The translations under genes and the position numbers were made by a program. This document shows, piece by piece, positions 26,890-36,192 of a stretch of DNA of 64,000 nucleotides (position 1 is the stretch's first letter; each line of letters opens with the position of its first letter). Location of the stretch: the NCBI GenBank assembly GCA_963743035.1, contig CAVUOB010000005.1:313450-377449 (forward strand), read 5' to 3'. A model generated the notes under the pieces. The model was given only the letters and a program-made list of their open reading frames with translations, was not told where the DNA came from and searched no databases. Source of the stretch: PALSA-911 sp963743035 (GTDB taxonomy: Bacteria; Pseudomonadota; Alphaproteobacteria; Acetobacterales; Acetobacteraceae).

Positions 26890-27548
26890 TCAGGCGCGCG
26901 TGGCCTCGGGGACCGGGGAAGAGGCTTCCGGCTCGGCCGCCGGGGGGGGCGGCCGGCGGTTGGGGCGGCCAGGGGCTCGGGCAGGCGCAGCATCGCCAGC
27001 GTGCCCTGCCCGGGCCGGATCTCGATTTGCAGCGTGCCGCCATGCAGGGCGGCGATGCTCTCGACCGGGCGCAATGCGGCTTCCTGCGCCAGCCGGTCCG
27101 GGCCCTGCCCGTCATCCAGCACCGCGAGCTGGACGCGGCCGCCATGGCGCCTGCCGGCGACCAGCACCTTGCCGCCGGGGGCGTGGCCGATGGCGTTTTC
27201 CAGCAGGCTGGCGAGCGCGAAGCGGAACCCGCGCGGGTCCGCCCGCACCGCCAGGTCGGGCTGCACGGCGATCTGCAGCCGCACCCGGTGGCGGGCGGCC
27301 AGCCCGTCCATCCGGCGCAGGGCCGCCAGCGCCTCCTGCTCGACATCCAGCAGGGTGGAGCCGAACGCGGCGGCGTATGGCGCTGCGTCTTCGGCTTCCG
27401 GCCCCGCTTCCGGGGAACAGCCGCGCGCCCGCATCCGGTTGCGGCGAACCGCCCCGAGGACGCCGCGCGCCGCCAGCACAATGCCGGCGGCGGCAACGAG
27501 CAGCAGGGGCAGCAATTCGATCGGAAACGGCAGATGCACGGCGACCAC
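26890..27548 (-). CDS. orphan histidine-kinase-type ATPase (possible 3' frameshift)
   Basis: This short membrane protein has one helix (ELLPLLLVAAAGIVLAARGVL) followed directly by a GHKL ATPase domain: LLENAIGHAPGG is the N box, LDDGQGPD the G1 box and GGTLQIEIRPGQGTLAMLRLP the end of the fold. I see no obvious phosphoacceptor His helix or sensor domain, and no response regulator nearby. Beyond the domain the frame runs through C8 (about 26941-26948) into the opposite gene; allowing one extra C gives a short tail AEPEASSPVPEATRA and a stop at 26890. The start is GTG. Confidence 0.6.
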
Positions 27549-27713
27549 CCGTCAGAGGCGCTACGGAAACGCAATCTGCAACTGGAATGATTGCCAAATC
27601 CTGTAGCGGGGACAAGGAAATGGCCCCTTCCCGGCTGGCCCGATTTCCTGGCTGGCGCGACGGCATGGCCGGGCTTGCGAAGCGCGCCGGGCTCCGTCAC
27701 CGTGTGCTTCCGC

Positions 27714-28595
27714 ATGGAACGGCGCACAATCTTCGAGCATCGCTGGCTGCCGGCGCTGCTGATCGCGCCGCAGCTACTGCTGACGATGTTCTTCTTCCTC
27801 TGGCCGGCCGGGCAGGCGGTGCTGTCCAGCCTGCAGAGCGAGGACCCGTTCGGCCTGTCCACCCGCTTCGTCGGGCTGGATAATTTCACCGCCCTGTTTG
27901 AGGACGAGCTGTATCGCGACACCATCCGCCGCACGGTGGTGTTCTGCGCCGGCACCGCGATGCTGAGCATGGGCCTGGCGCTGCTGCTGGCGGTGTTCGC
28001 GGACCGGGAGCTGCGCGGGCGCGGCGTCTACCGCACCCTGCTGATCTGGCCCTATGCGGTGGCGCCGGCGGTCGCGGCGGTGCTGTGGATCCTGATGATG
28101 CATCCGCAGATCGGCCTGGCCGGCGCCTGGCTGAACCGCCGCGGCGTGGCGTGGGACTACAAGCTGAACGGCATCCAGGCGATGGCGATGGTGATCCTGG
28201 CCAGCGCCTGGAAGCAGGTGAGCTATAATTTCATCTTCTTTCTCGCCGGGCTGCAGTCCATCCCGCGCGCGGTGACGGAGGCGGCGCGCATGGACGGCGC
28301 GCGCGGCTGGCGGCGGTTCCGCACCATCACCGTGCCGCTGCTGGCGCCGACGAGCTTCTTCCTGCTGGTGGTCAACCTCGTCTATGCCGCGTTCGACACC
28401 TTCGGCACCATCCAGGCGCTGACCCAGGGCGGGCCGGGCAAGGACACCGAGACGCTGGTGGTGAAGGTCTATCGCGACGGCGTGGTCAATCTCGACCTCG
28501 GTTCCTCGGCGGCGCAGTCGGTGGTGCTGATGGTGGGCGTGATCGCGCTGACGGCGCTGCAGTTCCGTTTCCTCGGCCGGCGGGGCGAGCGATGA
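27714..28595 (+). CDS. ugpA: UgpA, sn-glycerol-3-phosphate ABC transporter permease
   Basis: This 293-residue permease has six helices, the family start LPALLIAPQLLLTMFFFLWPAGQAVLSSLQSED and the EAA loop EAARMDGARGWRRFRTITVPLLAP that docks the ATPase. With UgpE it forms the channel for glycerol-3-phosphate or its diesters. The family-like N-terminus begins at ATG 27714; upstream residues are not conserved-looking. It overlaps ugpE by four bases (ATGA). The binding protein UgpB, normally just upstream, is absent; 27549-27713 contains nothing recognisable. Confidence 0.9.
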   Translation: MERRTIFEHRWLPALLIAPQLLLTMFFFLWPAGQAVLSSLQSEDPFGLSTRFVGLDNFTALFEDELYRDTIRRTVVFCAGTAMLSMGLALLLAVFADRELRGRGVYRTLLIWPYAVAPAVAAVLWILMMHPQIGLAGAWLNRRGVAWDYKLNGIQAMAMVILASAWKQVSYNFIFFLAGLQSIPRAVTEAARMDGARGWRRFRTITVPLLAPTSFFLLVVNLVYAAFDTFGTIQALTQGGPGKDTETLVVKVYRDGVVNLDLGSSAAQSVVLMVGVIALTALQFRFLGRRGER

Positions 28596-29424
28596 ACAAC
28601 CGCACGGACTGGCTGGCGCATGCGGTGCTCGGGCTCGGGGTGCTGCTGTTCGCGCTGCCGGTCTGGCTGGTGCTGGCGGGATCGACGCAGGATTCCGGCG
28701 CGATCGGCCGCGGCGAGCTGTCGCTGCTGCCGAGCCTGTCCGGGCTGCATACCTATGCCGACGTGCTGCTGCGCCCGGGACGCGAGGGCGCGCCGCCGGT
28801 CTGGCACATGCTGATGATCTCGACCGGGATGGCGCTGTCGATCGCGTTCGGGAAAATCGTGATCTCCGTGCTGTCGGCCTATGCGGTGGCGTTCTTCCGG
28901 TTTCCGTTCCGCAAGACCGCGTTCTGGACGATCTTCATCACGCTGATGCTGCCGGTGGAGGTGCGGATCATCCCGACCTATTCCGTGATGGCCGATTTCG
29001 GCCTGATCAACCGCTTCGCCGGCCTGACGCTGCCGCTGATCGCCTCGGCCACCGCCACGCTGCTGTTCCGGCAGGTGTTCCTGGCGGTGCCGGACGAGCT
29101 GATGGAGGCGGCGCGGATGGACGGCGCCGGGCCGTGGCGCTTCCTGCGCGACATCCTGCTGCCGGTCTCCTCCGCCAACATCGCAGCCCTGTTCGTGATC
29201 CTGTTCGTCTATGGCTGGAACCAGTATCTCTGGCCGCTGCTGGTCGCCACCGATCCCAGCCTGGACACCATCGTGATCGGCATCGTCAAAAGCATCGGCA
29301 CCGAGAGCCAGACCGAATGGAACGAGGTCATGGCCACCGCGGTGCTGGCGCTGCTGCCGCCGGTGGCGGTGGTGGTGCTGATGCAGCGATGGTTCGTCGC
29401 CGGCCTGACCGAGGGGGAGAAATA

Positions 29425-29425
<1 letters not shown>
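28592..29425 (+). CDS. ugpE: UgpE, sn-glycerol-3-phosphate ABC transporter permease
   Basis: This 277-residue partner permease has six helices and the EAA loop EAARMDGAGPWRFLRDILLPVS. VLLFALPVWLVLAGSTQDSG and FFRFPFRKTAFWTIFITLMLPVEVRIIPTY in its first half are typical of UgpE. It is coupled to ugpA (ATGA) and shares one base with the GTG start of ugpC (TAGTG). Confidence 0.9.
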
Positions 29426-30528
<1,103 letters not shown>

Positions 30529-30627
30529 AACAGGGCTTTGCCGGCTTGAAGCACGGGGGATGCGCCGATAGGGTTCCCGTGTCGCCAGGAAATCGTTCCG
30601 ACCCGCGGTTTTGCCGAAGGATCACCG

Positions 30628-30933
30628 ATGCCAACGCGTGTTGCCCAGGCTTTGCCAAGCGTCACTCCGGAGGAGATGGAGTTCCTCGTCTCGCGCACCG
30701 GCATGACGCTGAATGCCGGCCAGGTCGCCGATCTCGTGCTGGCCTGGCGGCAGGTCTCCGCGCTGGCGGCGACGATCCCGCGCCGGCCGGTGCCGGCGGA
30801 CGATTTCGCCTTCGCGTTCCGGCTGCCGCCGCCCGCGCCCCGGCCGGCCGGCAAGGCAAAGCCCGCCGCGGCGCCCAAGGCCAAAGCGGCCAAAGGGGCC
30901 AAAGCGGCCAAAACGGGTAAGGCTAAACGATGA
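30628..30933 (+). CDS. AtzG-like small subunit/partner of amidase
   Basis: This 101-residue protein lies directly before an amidase (ATGA overlap). Residues 10-55 form a short helical domain (LVSRTGMTLNAGQVADLVLAWRQVSALAATIP), similar in size and position to AtzG and the GatC-like partners that stabilise AtzE-type amidases. The last third is a low-complexity Lys/Ala/Pro tail (GKAKPAAAPKAKAAKGAKAAK). Its function as partner is inferred from layout and family resemblance. Confidence 0.65.
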   Translation: MPTRVAQALPSVTPEEMEFLVSRTGMTLNAGQVADLVLAWRQVSALAATIPRRPVPADDFAFAFRLPPPAPRPAGKAKPAAAPKAKAAKGAKAAKTGKAKR

Positions 30934-32429
30934 CGACGCTTGAAAAGGCTGGGGGCGAGAAGGCCGGCCTCAAAAAGGCCGGGGGCGAAAAGGCCGCAAA
31001 GGCAAAGGCCGACACCGTGCCGCCCTTCCTGACCATCGCCGAGGCCGGCCGGCTGATCGCGCGCGGGAAGATCTCCCCGGTCGAACTGGTGCGCGCGCTG
31101 CTCGCCCGTATCGAGGCGCTGAACCCGCAGCTGCATGCCTTCCTGACCGTCACCGAGGCCGAGGCGTTCGCCGGCGCGCGCGCCGCCGAACGGGCGATCA
31201 AGGCGGGCAAGACCGGACCGCTGACCGGCATTCCGCTGGCCTACAAGGACATCTTCGAAACCGCCGGCATCCGCACGACCGCGCATTCGCGCATCCTGGC
31301 CGAGAACGTCCCGACGACGACCGCGGAAACCATCCGCCGGCTGACCGCCGCCGGCGCGCCGATGCTGGGAAAACTCGCCACGCATGAATTCGCCGTCGGC
31401 GGCCCGGCCTTCGACCTGCCCTGGCCGCCGGCCTGCAACCCCTGGGACACCGGCCGCTTCACCGGCGGATCGAGCTCCGGCTCCGGCGCCGCGGTCGCCG
31501 CCGGGCTGTGCCTGGGCGCGCTCGGCTCCGATACCGGCGGCTCCATCCGCCTGCCGGCCGCCTATTGCGGCATCGCCGGCCTGAAACCCACGCCCGGCCT
31601 GGTGTCGCGCCGCGGCGTCATCCCGCTGGCGCCGAGCCTGGACACCGCCGGCCCGATGGCCTGGACCGCGGAAGACTGCGCCATCCTACTGGACGCCATC
31701 GCCGGCCACGATCCCGCCGACCCCGCCTCCACCACCGGCCCGGCCATCGGCTACGCGCGCGCCATCGCCGCCCCGGTGAAGGGCCTGCGCGTTGGCGTGC
31801 TGCGCGGCTTCTTCGAACGCGACGTGCCGGCAACGCCGGAAATGGCGAAAATGACGGCCGGCGCCCTCGCCGTGCTGAAAGACCTCGGCTGCAAGCTGGA
31901 GGACGCCACCCTGCCCTCCGTGCACGAATACAACGCCGTCGGGCGGGTTATCATCTGCGCCGAGGCCTATGCCGAGCACGAGGCGAACCTGCGAACCCGG
32001 CTGGACGAGTATTCCCGCGTGTTCCGCGTCCGCGTGCTGGCCGGCGGGCTGCTGCGCGCGGCCGACTACCTGGCGGCCCAGCGCCGCCGGACCGAACTGA
32101 TCGCCCGGACGGCGGAAATCTTCGGCCGCTTCGACCTGCTGGTGACCCCGGCCACCGCCGGCGCCGCGCCGATGCTGGCCGACCAAAGGCCGGACGAGGG
32201 CTTCATGCAGCCGTTCATCACCACGGTGGCAAACGTCGCCGCCCTGCCCTCCATGGTCGTCTGCGGCGGCTTCACCCAGCAGCGCAAGGGCGGCGACGGC
32301 AAACACGGCGGCGGACTGCCGCTCGGCCTGGAAATCATCGGCCCGGCCTGGGGCGACGCCAACGTGCTCCGCCTCGGCCACCATTTCGAACGCGCCGCCG
32401 GCAACCGCACGCTCCGGCCCGTGCTGTAA
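30930..32429 (+). CDS. amidase-signature hydrolase (GatA/AtzE-like)
   Basis: This 499-residue hydrolase has the complete amidase-signature triad: Lys106 (GIPLAYKDIFE), cis-Ser181 (FTGGSSSGSGAAVA) and nucleophile Ser205 (GSDTGGSIRLPA). The pairing with an AtzG-like gene favours an AtzE-type amide hydrolase over a tRNA amidotransferase, since no gatB is present. The substrate is unknown. The first 28 residues are an unusual Lys/Ala/Gly repeat (EKAGGEKAGLKKAGGEKAAK) resembling the tail of the partner. Start is the ATG that overlaps the previous TGA. Confidence 0.87.
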   Translation: MTTLEKAGGEKAGLKKAGGEKAAKAKADTVPPFLTIAEAGRLIARGKISPVELVRALLARIEALNPQLHAFLTVTEAEAFAGARAAERAIKAGKTGPLTGIPLAYKDIFETAGIRTTAHSRILAENVPTTTAETIRRLTAAGAPMLGKLATHEFAVGGPAFDLPWPPACNPWDTGRFTGGSSSGSGAAVAAGLCLGALGSDTGGSIRLPAAYCGIAGLKPTPGLVSRRGVIPLAPSLDTAGPMAWTAEDCAILLDAIAGHDPADPASTTGPAIGYARAIAAPVKGLRVGVLRGFFERDVPATPEMAKMTAGALAVLKDLGCKLEDATLPSVHEYNAVGRVIICAEAYAEHEANLRTRLDEYSRVFRVRVLAGGLLRAADYLAAQRRRTELIARTAEIFGRFDLLVTPATAGAAPMLADQRPDEGFMQPFITTVANVAALPSMVVCGGFTQQRKGGDGKHGGGLPLGLEIIGPAWGDANVLRLGHHFERAAGNRTLRPVL

Positions 32430-32459
32430 TGTCGGCTTCCCTTTGGGGGCTTTGAAGGA

Positions 32460-32670
32460 AGGCCAGGGGCGCTGCCCCTGGACCCCGCTAGGGGATGGTC
32501 ATCCCCTAGGACCCCTCGGACGGGTTTGTCGCAGAGGGGGCATAACCGTCGTAGCGGTGGCGTGGTCCGAAACCTGCCCCCTCTGCGACAAACCCAACTG
32601 AAAGGGATGCAAGGGACGACTGTCCCTTGCTGAGGGTCCAGGGGGCAAAGCCCCCTGGCCTTGCTTCGAC
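32460..32670. repeat. multi-hairpin palindromic element, copy 3
   Basis: Modules are CCAGGGGCGCTGCCCCTGG, TAGGGGATGGTCATCCCCTA, a perfect 20-bp central stem (32522-32541 with 32576-32595, GGGTTTGTCGCAGAGGGGGC), AAGGGACGACTGTCCCTT and CCAGGGGGCAAAGCCCCCTGG. The order mirrors the copies near 9.3 and 17.0 kb, though individual stems differ. It sits between the amidase gene and tRNA-Pro. Confidence 0.85.
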
Positions 32671-32702
32671 GCGCCCCCAAGGGGCCGCCGGCATTATGGG
32701 AC

Positions 32703-32779
32703 TGGTCGGAGTGAGAGGATTCGAACCTCCGGCCCCTGCGTCCCGAACACAGTGCTCTACCAGGCTGAGCTACACTCCG
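32703..32779 (-). tRNA. tRNA-Pro (anticodon CGG)
   Basis: This 77-base minus-strand tRNA has a complete cloverleaf: acceptor CGGAGTG/CACTCCG with discriminator A and an encoded CCA, D-arm GCTC...GAGC with the AGCCTGGTA loop, anticodon stem CTGTG/CGCAG with loop TTCGGGA (anticodon CGG), and T-arm GGAGG TTCGAAT CCTCT. It reads CCG, a frequent codon in this GC-rich DNA. Confidence 0.95.
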
Positions 32780-32831
32780 ACCGAGGCGCGGCATATAGCC
32801 CTGCTTGCGCGATCGGGCAAGCCGGGTCCGG

Positions 32832-33413
32832 TCAGACCAGTTCCGAGGTCCCGCCGAGTGTCTCCGGCAGGGCGGTCAGCCGTGCCAGGACCGCGGCGAC
32901 GCCGTCGACCGGCTCGTACAGCTCGCGGGCGCTCGGGTGGGCGAAGCCCATGTCGATCGTCGCCTCGATGGCCGCGAGCAGCGGGCGCGCGGAGCCGTTG
33001 ACGTCGCAGATCAGGATTGGCTTGTCGTGCAGCTTCAGCTGCCGCCAGGTGATGATTTCGATGGTTTCGTCCATCGTGCCGAGGCCGCCGGGCATGGTGA
33101 CGAAGGCGTCGGCGAGGTCGGACATCCGCTTCTTGCGGCTGTGCATGGTGTCGGTGATCTCCAGGTCCGTCAGGCCCTGGTGCGCGACCTCCAGGCGCTG
33201 CAGGAAGTCCGGGATCACGCCCGAGGCTTCGCCGCCCGCTTCGACCGCCGCGTCGGCGAGGATGCCCATCAGCCCGATTCGCCCGCCGCCATAGACCAGC
33301 CGGATGCCCGCCGCCGCCAGCCCGCGCCCGAGCGTGCGCATCGCCTCGGCGTAATCGGGGTCGGTCCCCATGCGGGACCCGCAGAATACGGCGACAGACC
33401 TGATGCCTGACAT
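32832..33413 (-). CDS. LOG-family nucleotide 5'-monophosphate phosphoribohydrolase (TIGR00730)
   Basis: This 193-residue Rossmann-like enzyme starts with IRSVAVFCGSRMGTDPDYAEAMRTLG and carries the LOG signature PGGLGTMDETIE near residue 110. The family releases the base from (cytokinin) nucleoside monophosphates and related nucleotides. It lies downstream of tRNA-Pro in the map but may have its own promoter in the divergent gap with the cytochrome c gene (33414-33551). Confidence 0.9.
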   Translation of the reverse strand: MSGIRSVAVFCGSRMGTDPDYAEAMRTLGRGLAAAGIRLVYGGGRIGLMGILADAAVEAGGEASGVIPDFLQRLEVAHQGLTDLEITDTMHSRKKRMSDLADAFVTMPGGLGTMDETIEIITWRQLKLHDKPILICDVNGSARPLLAAIEATIDMGFAHPSARELYEPVDGVAAVLARLTALPETLGGTSELV

Positions 33414-33551
33414 ACAAAAGCCTCCAGTGATGTATACGTCCCGGGTTCAACCGCCGGTCTTGAAGAAATCACCGACAAGATGCTGGACGCCGGGAACAGC
33501 TTGTCTAACTTAGTGCGGGGTTGCCTGCACAGAACAACGGGAGTTTTTTCG

Positions 33552-34013
33552 ATGACCAAACGCGTAGTGCTTCTTGGGCTCACCGCCCTGCTGGCCGGCG
33601 GCGTGGCGGCTTCGCTCCCAGCCATCGCCCAGGCCGCTGGGACCGCCGACGTCATCCTGATCCGCCAGGCGGGGCAAAGCCTGCTCGGCGCGGCATTCGG
33701 CGGGCTGAAAACCGCGATCGACGCCAAGGTCGATGTGAAACCCCTCGCTGCGCGTGCTGACGCGATGGTGAAATGGGCCAAGGTGTTCCCGCTCCAGTTC
33801 CCGGAAGGCTCCGATACCGGCGCCCCCACCAAGGCGCTGCCGGCGATCTGGACGGACCGCGCAGGCTTCGAGAAGGCCGACGCCAATTTCGTCGAATCCC
33901 TCGAAAAACTGTCGGTGCTGGCCAAGGCGGGCGATTCGGATGGGTTTGCGGCGCAGTGGAAGGTGGTCGGCGATGCCTGCGGCGCCTGCCACAAGGATTA
34001 CCGCGCGAAGTAA
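33552..34013 (+). CDS. cytochrome c' / c-556 family protein
   Basis: This 153-residue secreted cytochrome has a signal peptide (VVLLGLTALLAGGVAASLPAIAQA), a four-helix bundle, and a C-terminal CGACH haem motif (Cys143, Cys146, His147), the hallmark of class II cytochromes c. These periplasmic proteins bind gases such as NO or carry electrons. I chose ATG 33552 because it begins the signal peptide. A convergent gene 127 bases away encodes a b-type membrane cytochrome, a plausible partner. Confidence 0.88.
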   Translation: MTKRVVLLGLTALLAGGVAASLPAIAQAAGTADVILIRQAGQSLLGAAFGGLKTAIDAKVDVKPLAARADAMVKWAKVFPLQFPEGSDTGAPTKALPAIWTDRAGFEKADANFVESLEKLSVLAKAGDSDGFAAQWKVVGDACGACHKDYRAK

Positions 34014-34024
34014 TTTTCCCCAGG

Positions 34025-34058
34025 GCCGGATGGGTGCAAACAGGAGCACCCGTCCGGC
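34025..34058 (+). terminator. hairpin terminator after cytochrome c' gene
   Basis: GCCGGATGGGTGC (34025-34037) pairs with GCACCCGTCCGGC (34046-34058) with a single mismatch, around an eight-base loop, and is followed by a T-rich stretch (TTTGTTTTT). It lies 12 bases after the stop codon. Confidence 0.75.
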
Positions 34059-34077
34059 TCTGGTCCTTTGTTTTTCT

Positions 34078-34140
34078 GGCCCTTTGTTTTGCCGGGCAAC
34101 TTTATCCATTCGGATGAGTTCCATCCGAATGGATCCCGCG
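34078..34140. repeat. GAGCAA-framed palindromic repeat, copy 2
   Basis: The leader CCCTTTGTTTTGCC is followed by GGGCAACTTT, then ATCCATTCGGATG (34104-34116) pairing perfectly with 34122-34134. The outer frame is less conserved than in copy 1, but leader and inner core are clearly the same family. It lies between two converging cytochrome genes. Confidence 0.7.
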
Positions 34141-34839
34141 CTATAGCTTGGTGGCGACCACCGCCGCCACGATGGCGGCGCTGGCGATTGCCGCGGCGGC
34201 GCGCACGGGCCCGGCCAGGCGCGGCGGGCGGATGCAGGCAGGCAGGCGCTTGATGCCGGTGATCATCGGCCGCACCAGGTTCTGCCGCTTGAACAGCGCG
34301 TAGCCCAGCACGGCGCAGACATGCGCCAGCACGGCCAGCTCGATCAGCTTGAAATTGATCGCATGGACGGTGCCCAGCCGGTCGCTGAGCTCCTTGCCGA
34401 CATATTTGGCCAGCGGCCCTTCCGCCATCACGTCGTCATTGGCGCAGAGGCCGGTCGCCACCTGCACCGCCAGCAGCGCCAGCAGCACCAGCACCATCCA
34501 GCCGCCGGCGGCGTTGTGCCCGACCTCCCGGTCCGGTTCGCGCACGAAGATATGCCGGATATGGCGGAACGCCGCGGCGGGGGATTGCAGGAAGCCGGCA
34601 AAGCGCGAGGTGTCCGAGCCGAACACGCCCCACAGCAGGCGAAACACCAGCATGCCCAGCATCGTGTAGCCGGACAGGAAATGCAGCTCGGTCCAGTTCA
34701 TCCGGTCGGTGAACCAGCTTGCCAGCACCAGCAGCACGATCGACCAGTGGAACACGCGGGTCGGCAGATCCCAGACCTTGACCGGTCGCAGCGTGGGTGG
34801 CGGATCAGCCTGTTGCATCCGGAACTCCTGGCTCGTCAT
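34141..34839 (-). CDS. cytochrome b561-type di-haem membrane protein
   Basis: This 232-residue protein has four core helices with probable haem-ligand histidines: RVFHWSIVLLVLASW, HFLSGYTMLGMLVFRLLWG, GWMVLVLLALLAVQVATGL and HAINFKLIELAVLAHVCAVLGYALF. A C-terminal extra helix ends ...IVAAVVATKL. The family passes electrons between quinones and periplasmic cytochromes; the neighbouring cytochrome c' is a candidate partner. The first ATG at 34839 was taken; the ATG eight codons later (MQQADPP) is also possible. Confidence 0.85.
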   Translation of the reverse strand: MTSQEFRMQQADPPPTLRPVKVWDLPTRVFHWSIVLLVLASWFTDRMNWTELHFLSGYTMLGMLVFRLLWGVFGSDTSRFAGFLQSPAAAFRHIRHIFVREPDREVGHNAAGGWMVLVLLALLAVQVATGLCANDDVMAEGPLAKYVGKELSDRLGTVHAINFKLIELAVLAHVCAVLGYALFKRQNLVRPMITGIKRLPACIRPPRLAGPVRAAAAIASAAIVAAVVATKL

Positions 34840-34840
34840 G

Positions 34841-34910
34841 CTCTAGCCCTTTGTTTTAGCGGGAAGGTTTGCCCATTCAGATGCGTCCATTTGCCTGGGC
34901 GCTGCTGTAG
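34841..34910. repeat. GAGCAA-framed palindromic repeat, copy 3 (degenerate)
   Basis: The leader GCTCTAGCCCTTTGTTTTAGC is conserved as pieces, followed by GCCCATTCAGATG (34871-34883), which matches the left core of copy 1, but the right arm CATTTGCCTGGGC pairs poorly. This looks like a decaying copy, in the divergent gap between the b-type cytochrome and LysM genes. Confidence 0.6.
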
Positions 34911-34997
34911 CCGAGTCCCGCCATCGGCGCCAGCGGATCGTCATGACGATCGCGGAGATGATTGCGGAGATGGGCGGCGCAGCCTAGGGTCCGGCCA

Positions 34998-36038
34998 ATG
35001 GCCGACCCTCCCGCCCGTTCCGTACGGTCAACTGGACTGCGCCCGGCGATCCTGATCGGCGTCGGCGCCGCCTGCGTGCTGGTGGTCACGATCCTCAGCC
35101 TGCGCGCGCCCACGGATACCCCCGAGCCGAGGCCGCAGGCCGCGGCCAGGACCGCGCCGCAGACCGCCGAACCCGCGTCCACCGCTCCGTCCTTCGATAT
35201 CGTGCGGGTCAATCCGAGCGGCGACACGGTCATCGCCGGGCGTGCCGCGCCGGGCGCGGAGGTGACCATCCGCCAGGCCGGCAAGGAGATCGGGCGCGCC
35301 CGCGCCAACAGCCGCGGCGAATGGGTGTTCCTGCCGAGCGAGCCGCTGCCATCCGGCGCCCAGGAACTGACGCTCAGCGCGCGGACTGCGGACGGGCCGG
35401 AGGTCGCGGGCGCCGGGTCGGTCGTGCTGATCGTGCCCGAACGGCTGGCGCCGGGCAGCCTGCCCGGCACGGTGCTGCCGCAGGGGCCGGTGGCGGTGCT
35501 GTCGGACGGCGCCGGCGCGCCGCGCGTGCTGCAAGGCGGCACCGGCGAGACGGCGGCCCCGGGCGCCAGGGGCAAAAAGCTCGGCCTCGACGCTGTGGAA
35601 TACGACGACCAGGGCCAGCTGCGATTCGCCGGCACCGCCCCACCGGGCGCGCGCATCCGCGTGCATATCGACAACCGTGCCGCCGGCGAGGCCGTCGCCG
35701 ACGCGCAGGGCGCCTGGTCGCTGATCCCGTCCGCCCCGACCGCGCCCGGGGCGCACCGGCTGCGGCTGGAACAGCTCGGCCCCAGCGGGCAGGTCGCCGA
35801 GCACATGGAATACCCGTTCCACCGGGAGACGATCGCGGCATCGGAGTTGGCGGGCGGGCGCATCGTCGTGCGGCCCGGTAATAACCTGTGGCTGCTGGCG
35901 CGCAGCCATTACGGCCAGGGCGCCCGCTATCTGGTGATCTACGAAGCCAACCGGGAGCGACTGAAGGACCCCGGCAAGATCTATCCCGGGCAGGTCCTGT
36001 CGCTGCCCCCGGCGACCGTCGGCCCGGCTGCGCGCTGA
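34998..36038 (+). CDS. LysM-domain protein with Ig-like segment
   Basis: This 346-residue protein has one N-terminal membrane helix (PAILIGVGAACVLVVTILSL), a Pro/Ala linker, an Ig-like segment (VNPSGDTVIAGRAAPGAEVTI...ANSRGEWVFLP), a second similar segment (RFAGTAPPGARIRVHIDN...DAQGAWSLIP) and a C-terminal LysM domain (VRPGNNLWLLARSHYGQGARYLVIYEANRERLKD in pieces, near 298-335). LysM binds peptidoglycan, so this is probably an inner-membrane-anchored periplasmic wall protein. ATG 34998 is chosen since it precedes the anchor closely. Confidence 0.88.
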   Translation: MADPPARSVRSTGLRPAILIGVGAACVLVVTILSLRAPTDTPEPRPQAAARTAPQTAEPASTAPSFDIVRVNPSGDTVIAGRAAPGAEVTIRQAGKEIGRARANSRGEWVFLPSEPLPSGAQELTLSARTADGPEVAGAGSVVLIVPERLAPGSLPGTVLPQGPVAVLSDGAGAPRVLQGGTGETAAPGARGKKLGLDAVEYDDQGQLRFAGTAPPGARIRVHIDNRAAGEAVADAQGAWSLIPSAPTAPGAHRLRLEQLGPSGQVAEHMEYPFHRETIAASELAGGRIVVRPGNNLWLLARSHYGQGARYLVIYEANRERLKDPGKIYPGQVLSLPPATVGPAAR

Positions 36039-36050
36039 TCCGCGTTCCCT

Positions 36051-36085
36051 GGTTCAACCGGGGGTTCAACCGGGAGTTCAATCGG
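36051..36085 (+). repeat. three tandem copies of a 12-base unit (GGTTCAACCGGG)
   Basis: GGTTCAACCGGG, GGTTCAACCGGG and AGTTCAATCGGG follow in a row 13 bases after the LysM gene stop. Each contains the near-palindrome GGTTCAACC. No function can be assigned. Confidence 0.6.
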
Positions 36086-36192
36086 GCGGAGGCAAATATC
36101 AGGCGGGCGCGAATCTTGCCGTGTGCGGATGAACCCTCCATAAGCAGAGCCGACGCAGGGACGCGCCTGCCACGAGCATTCGGACGTTCCCC

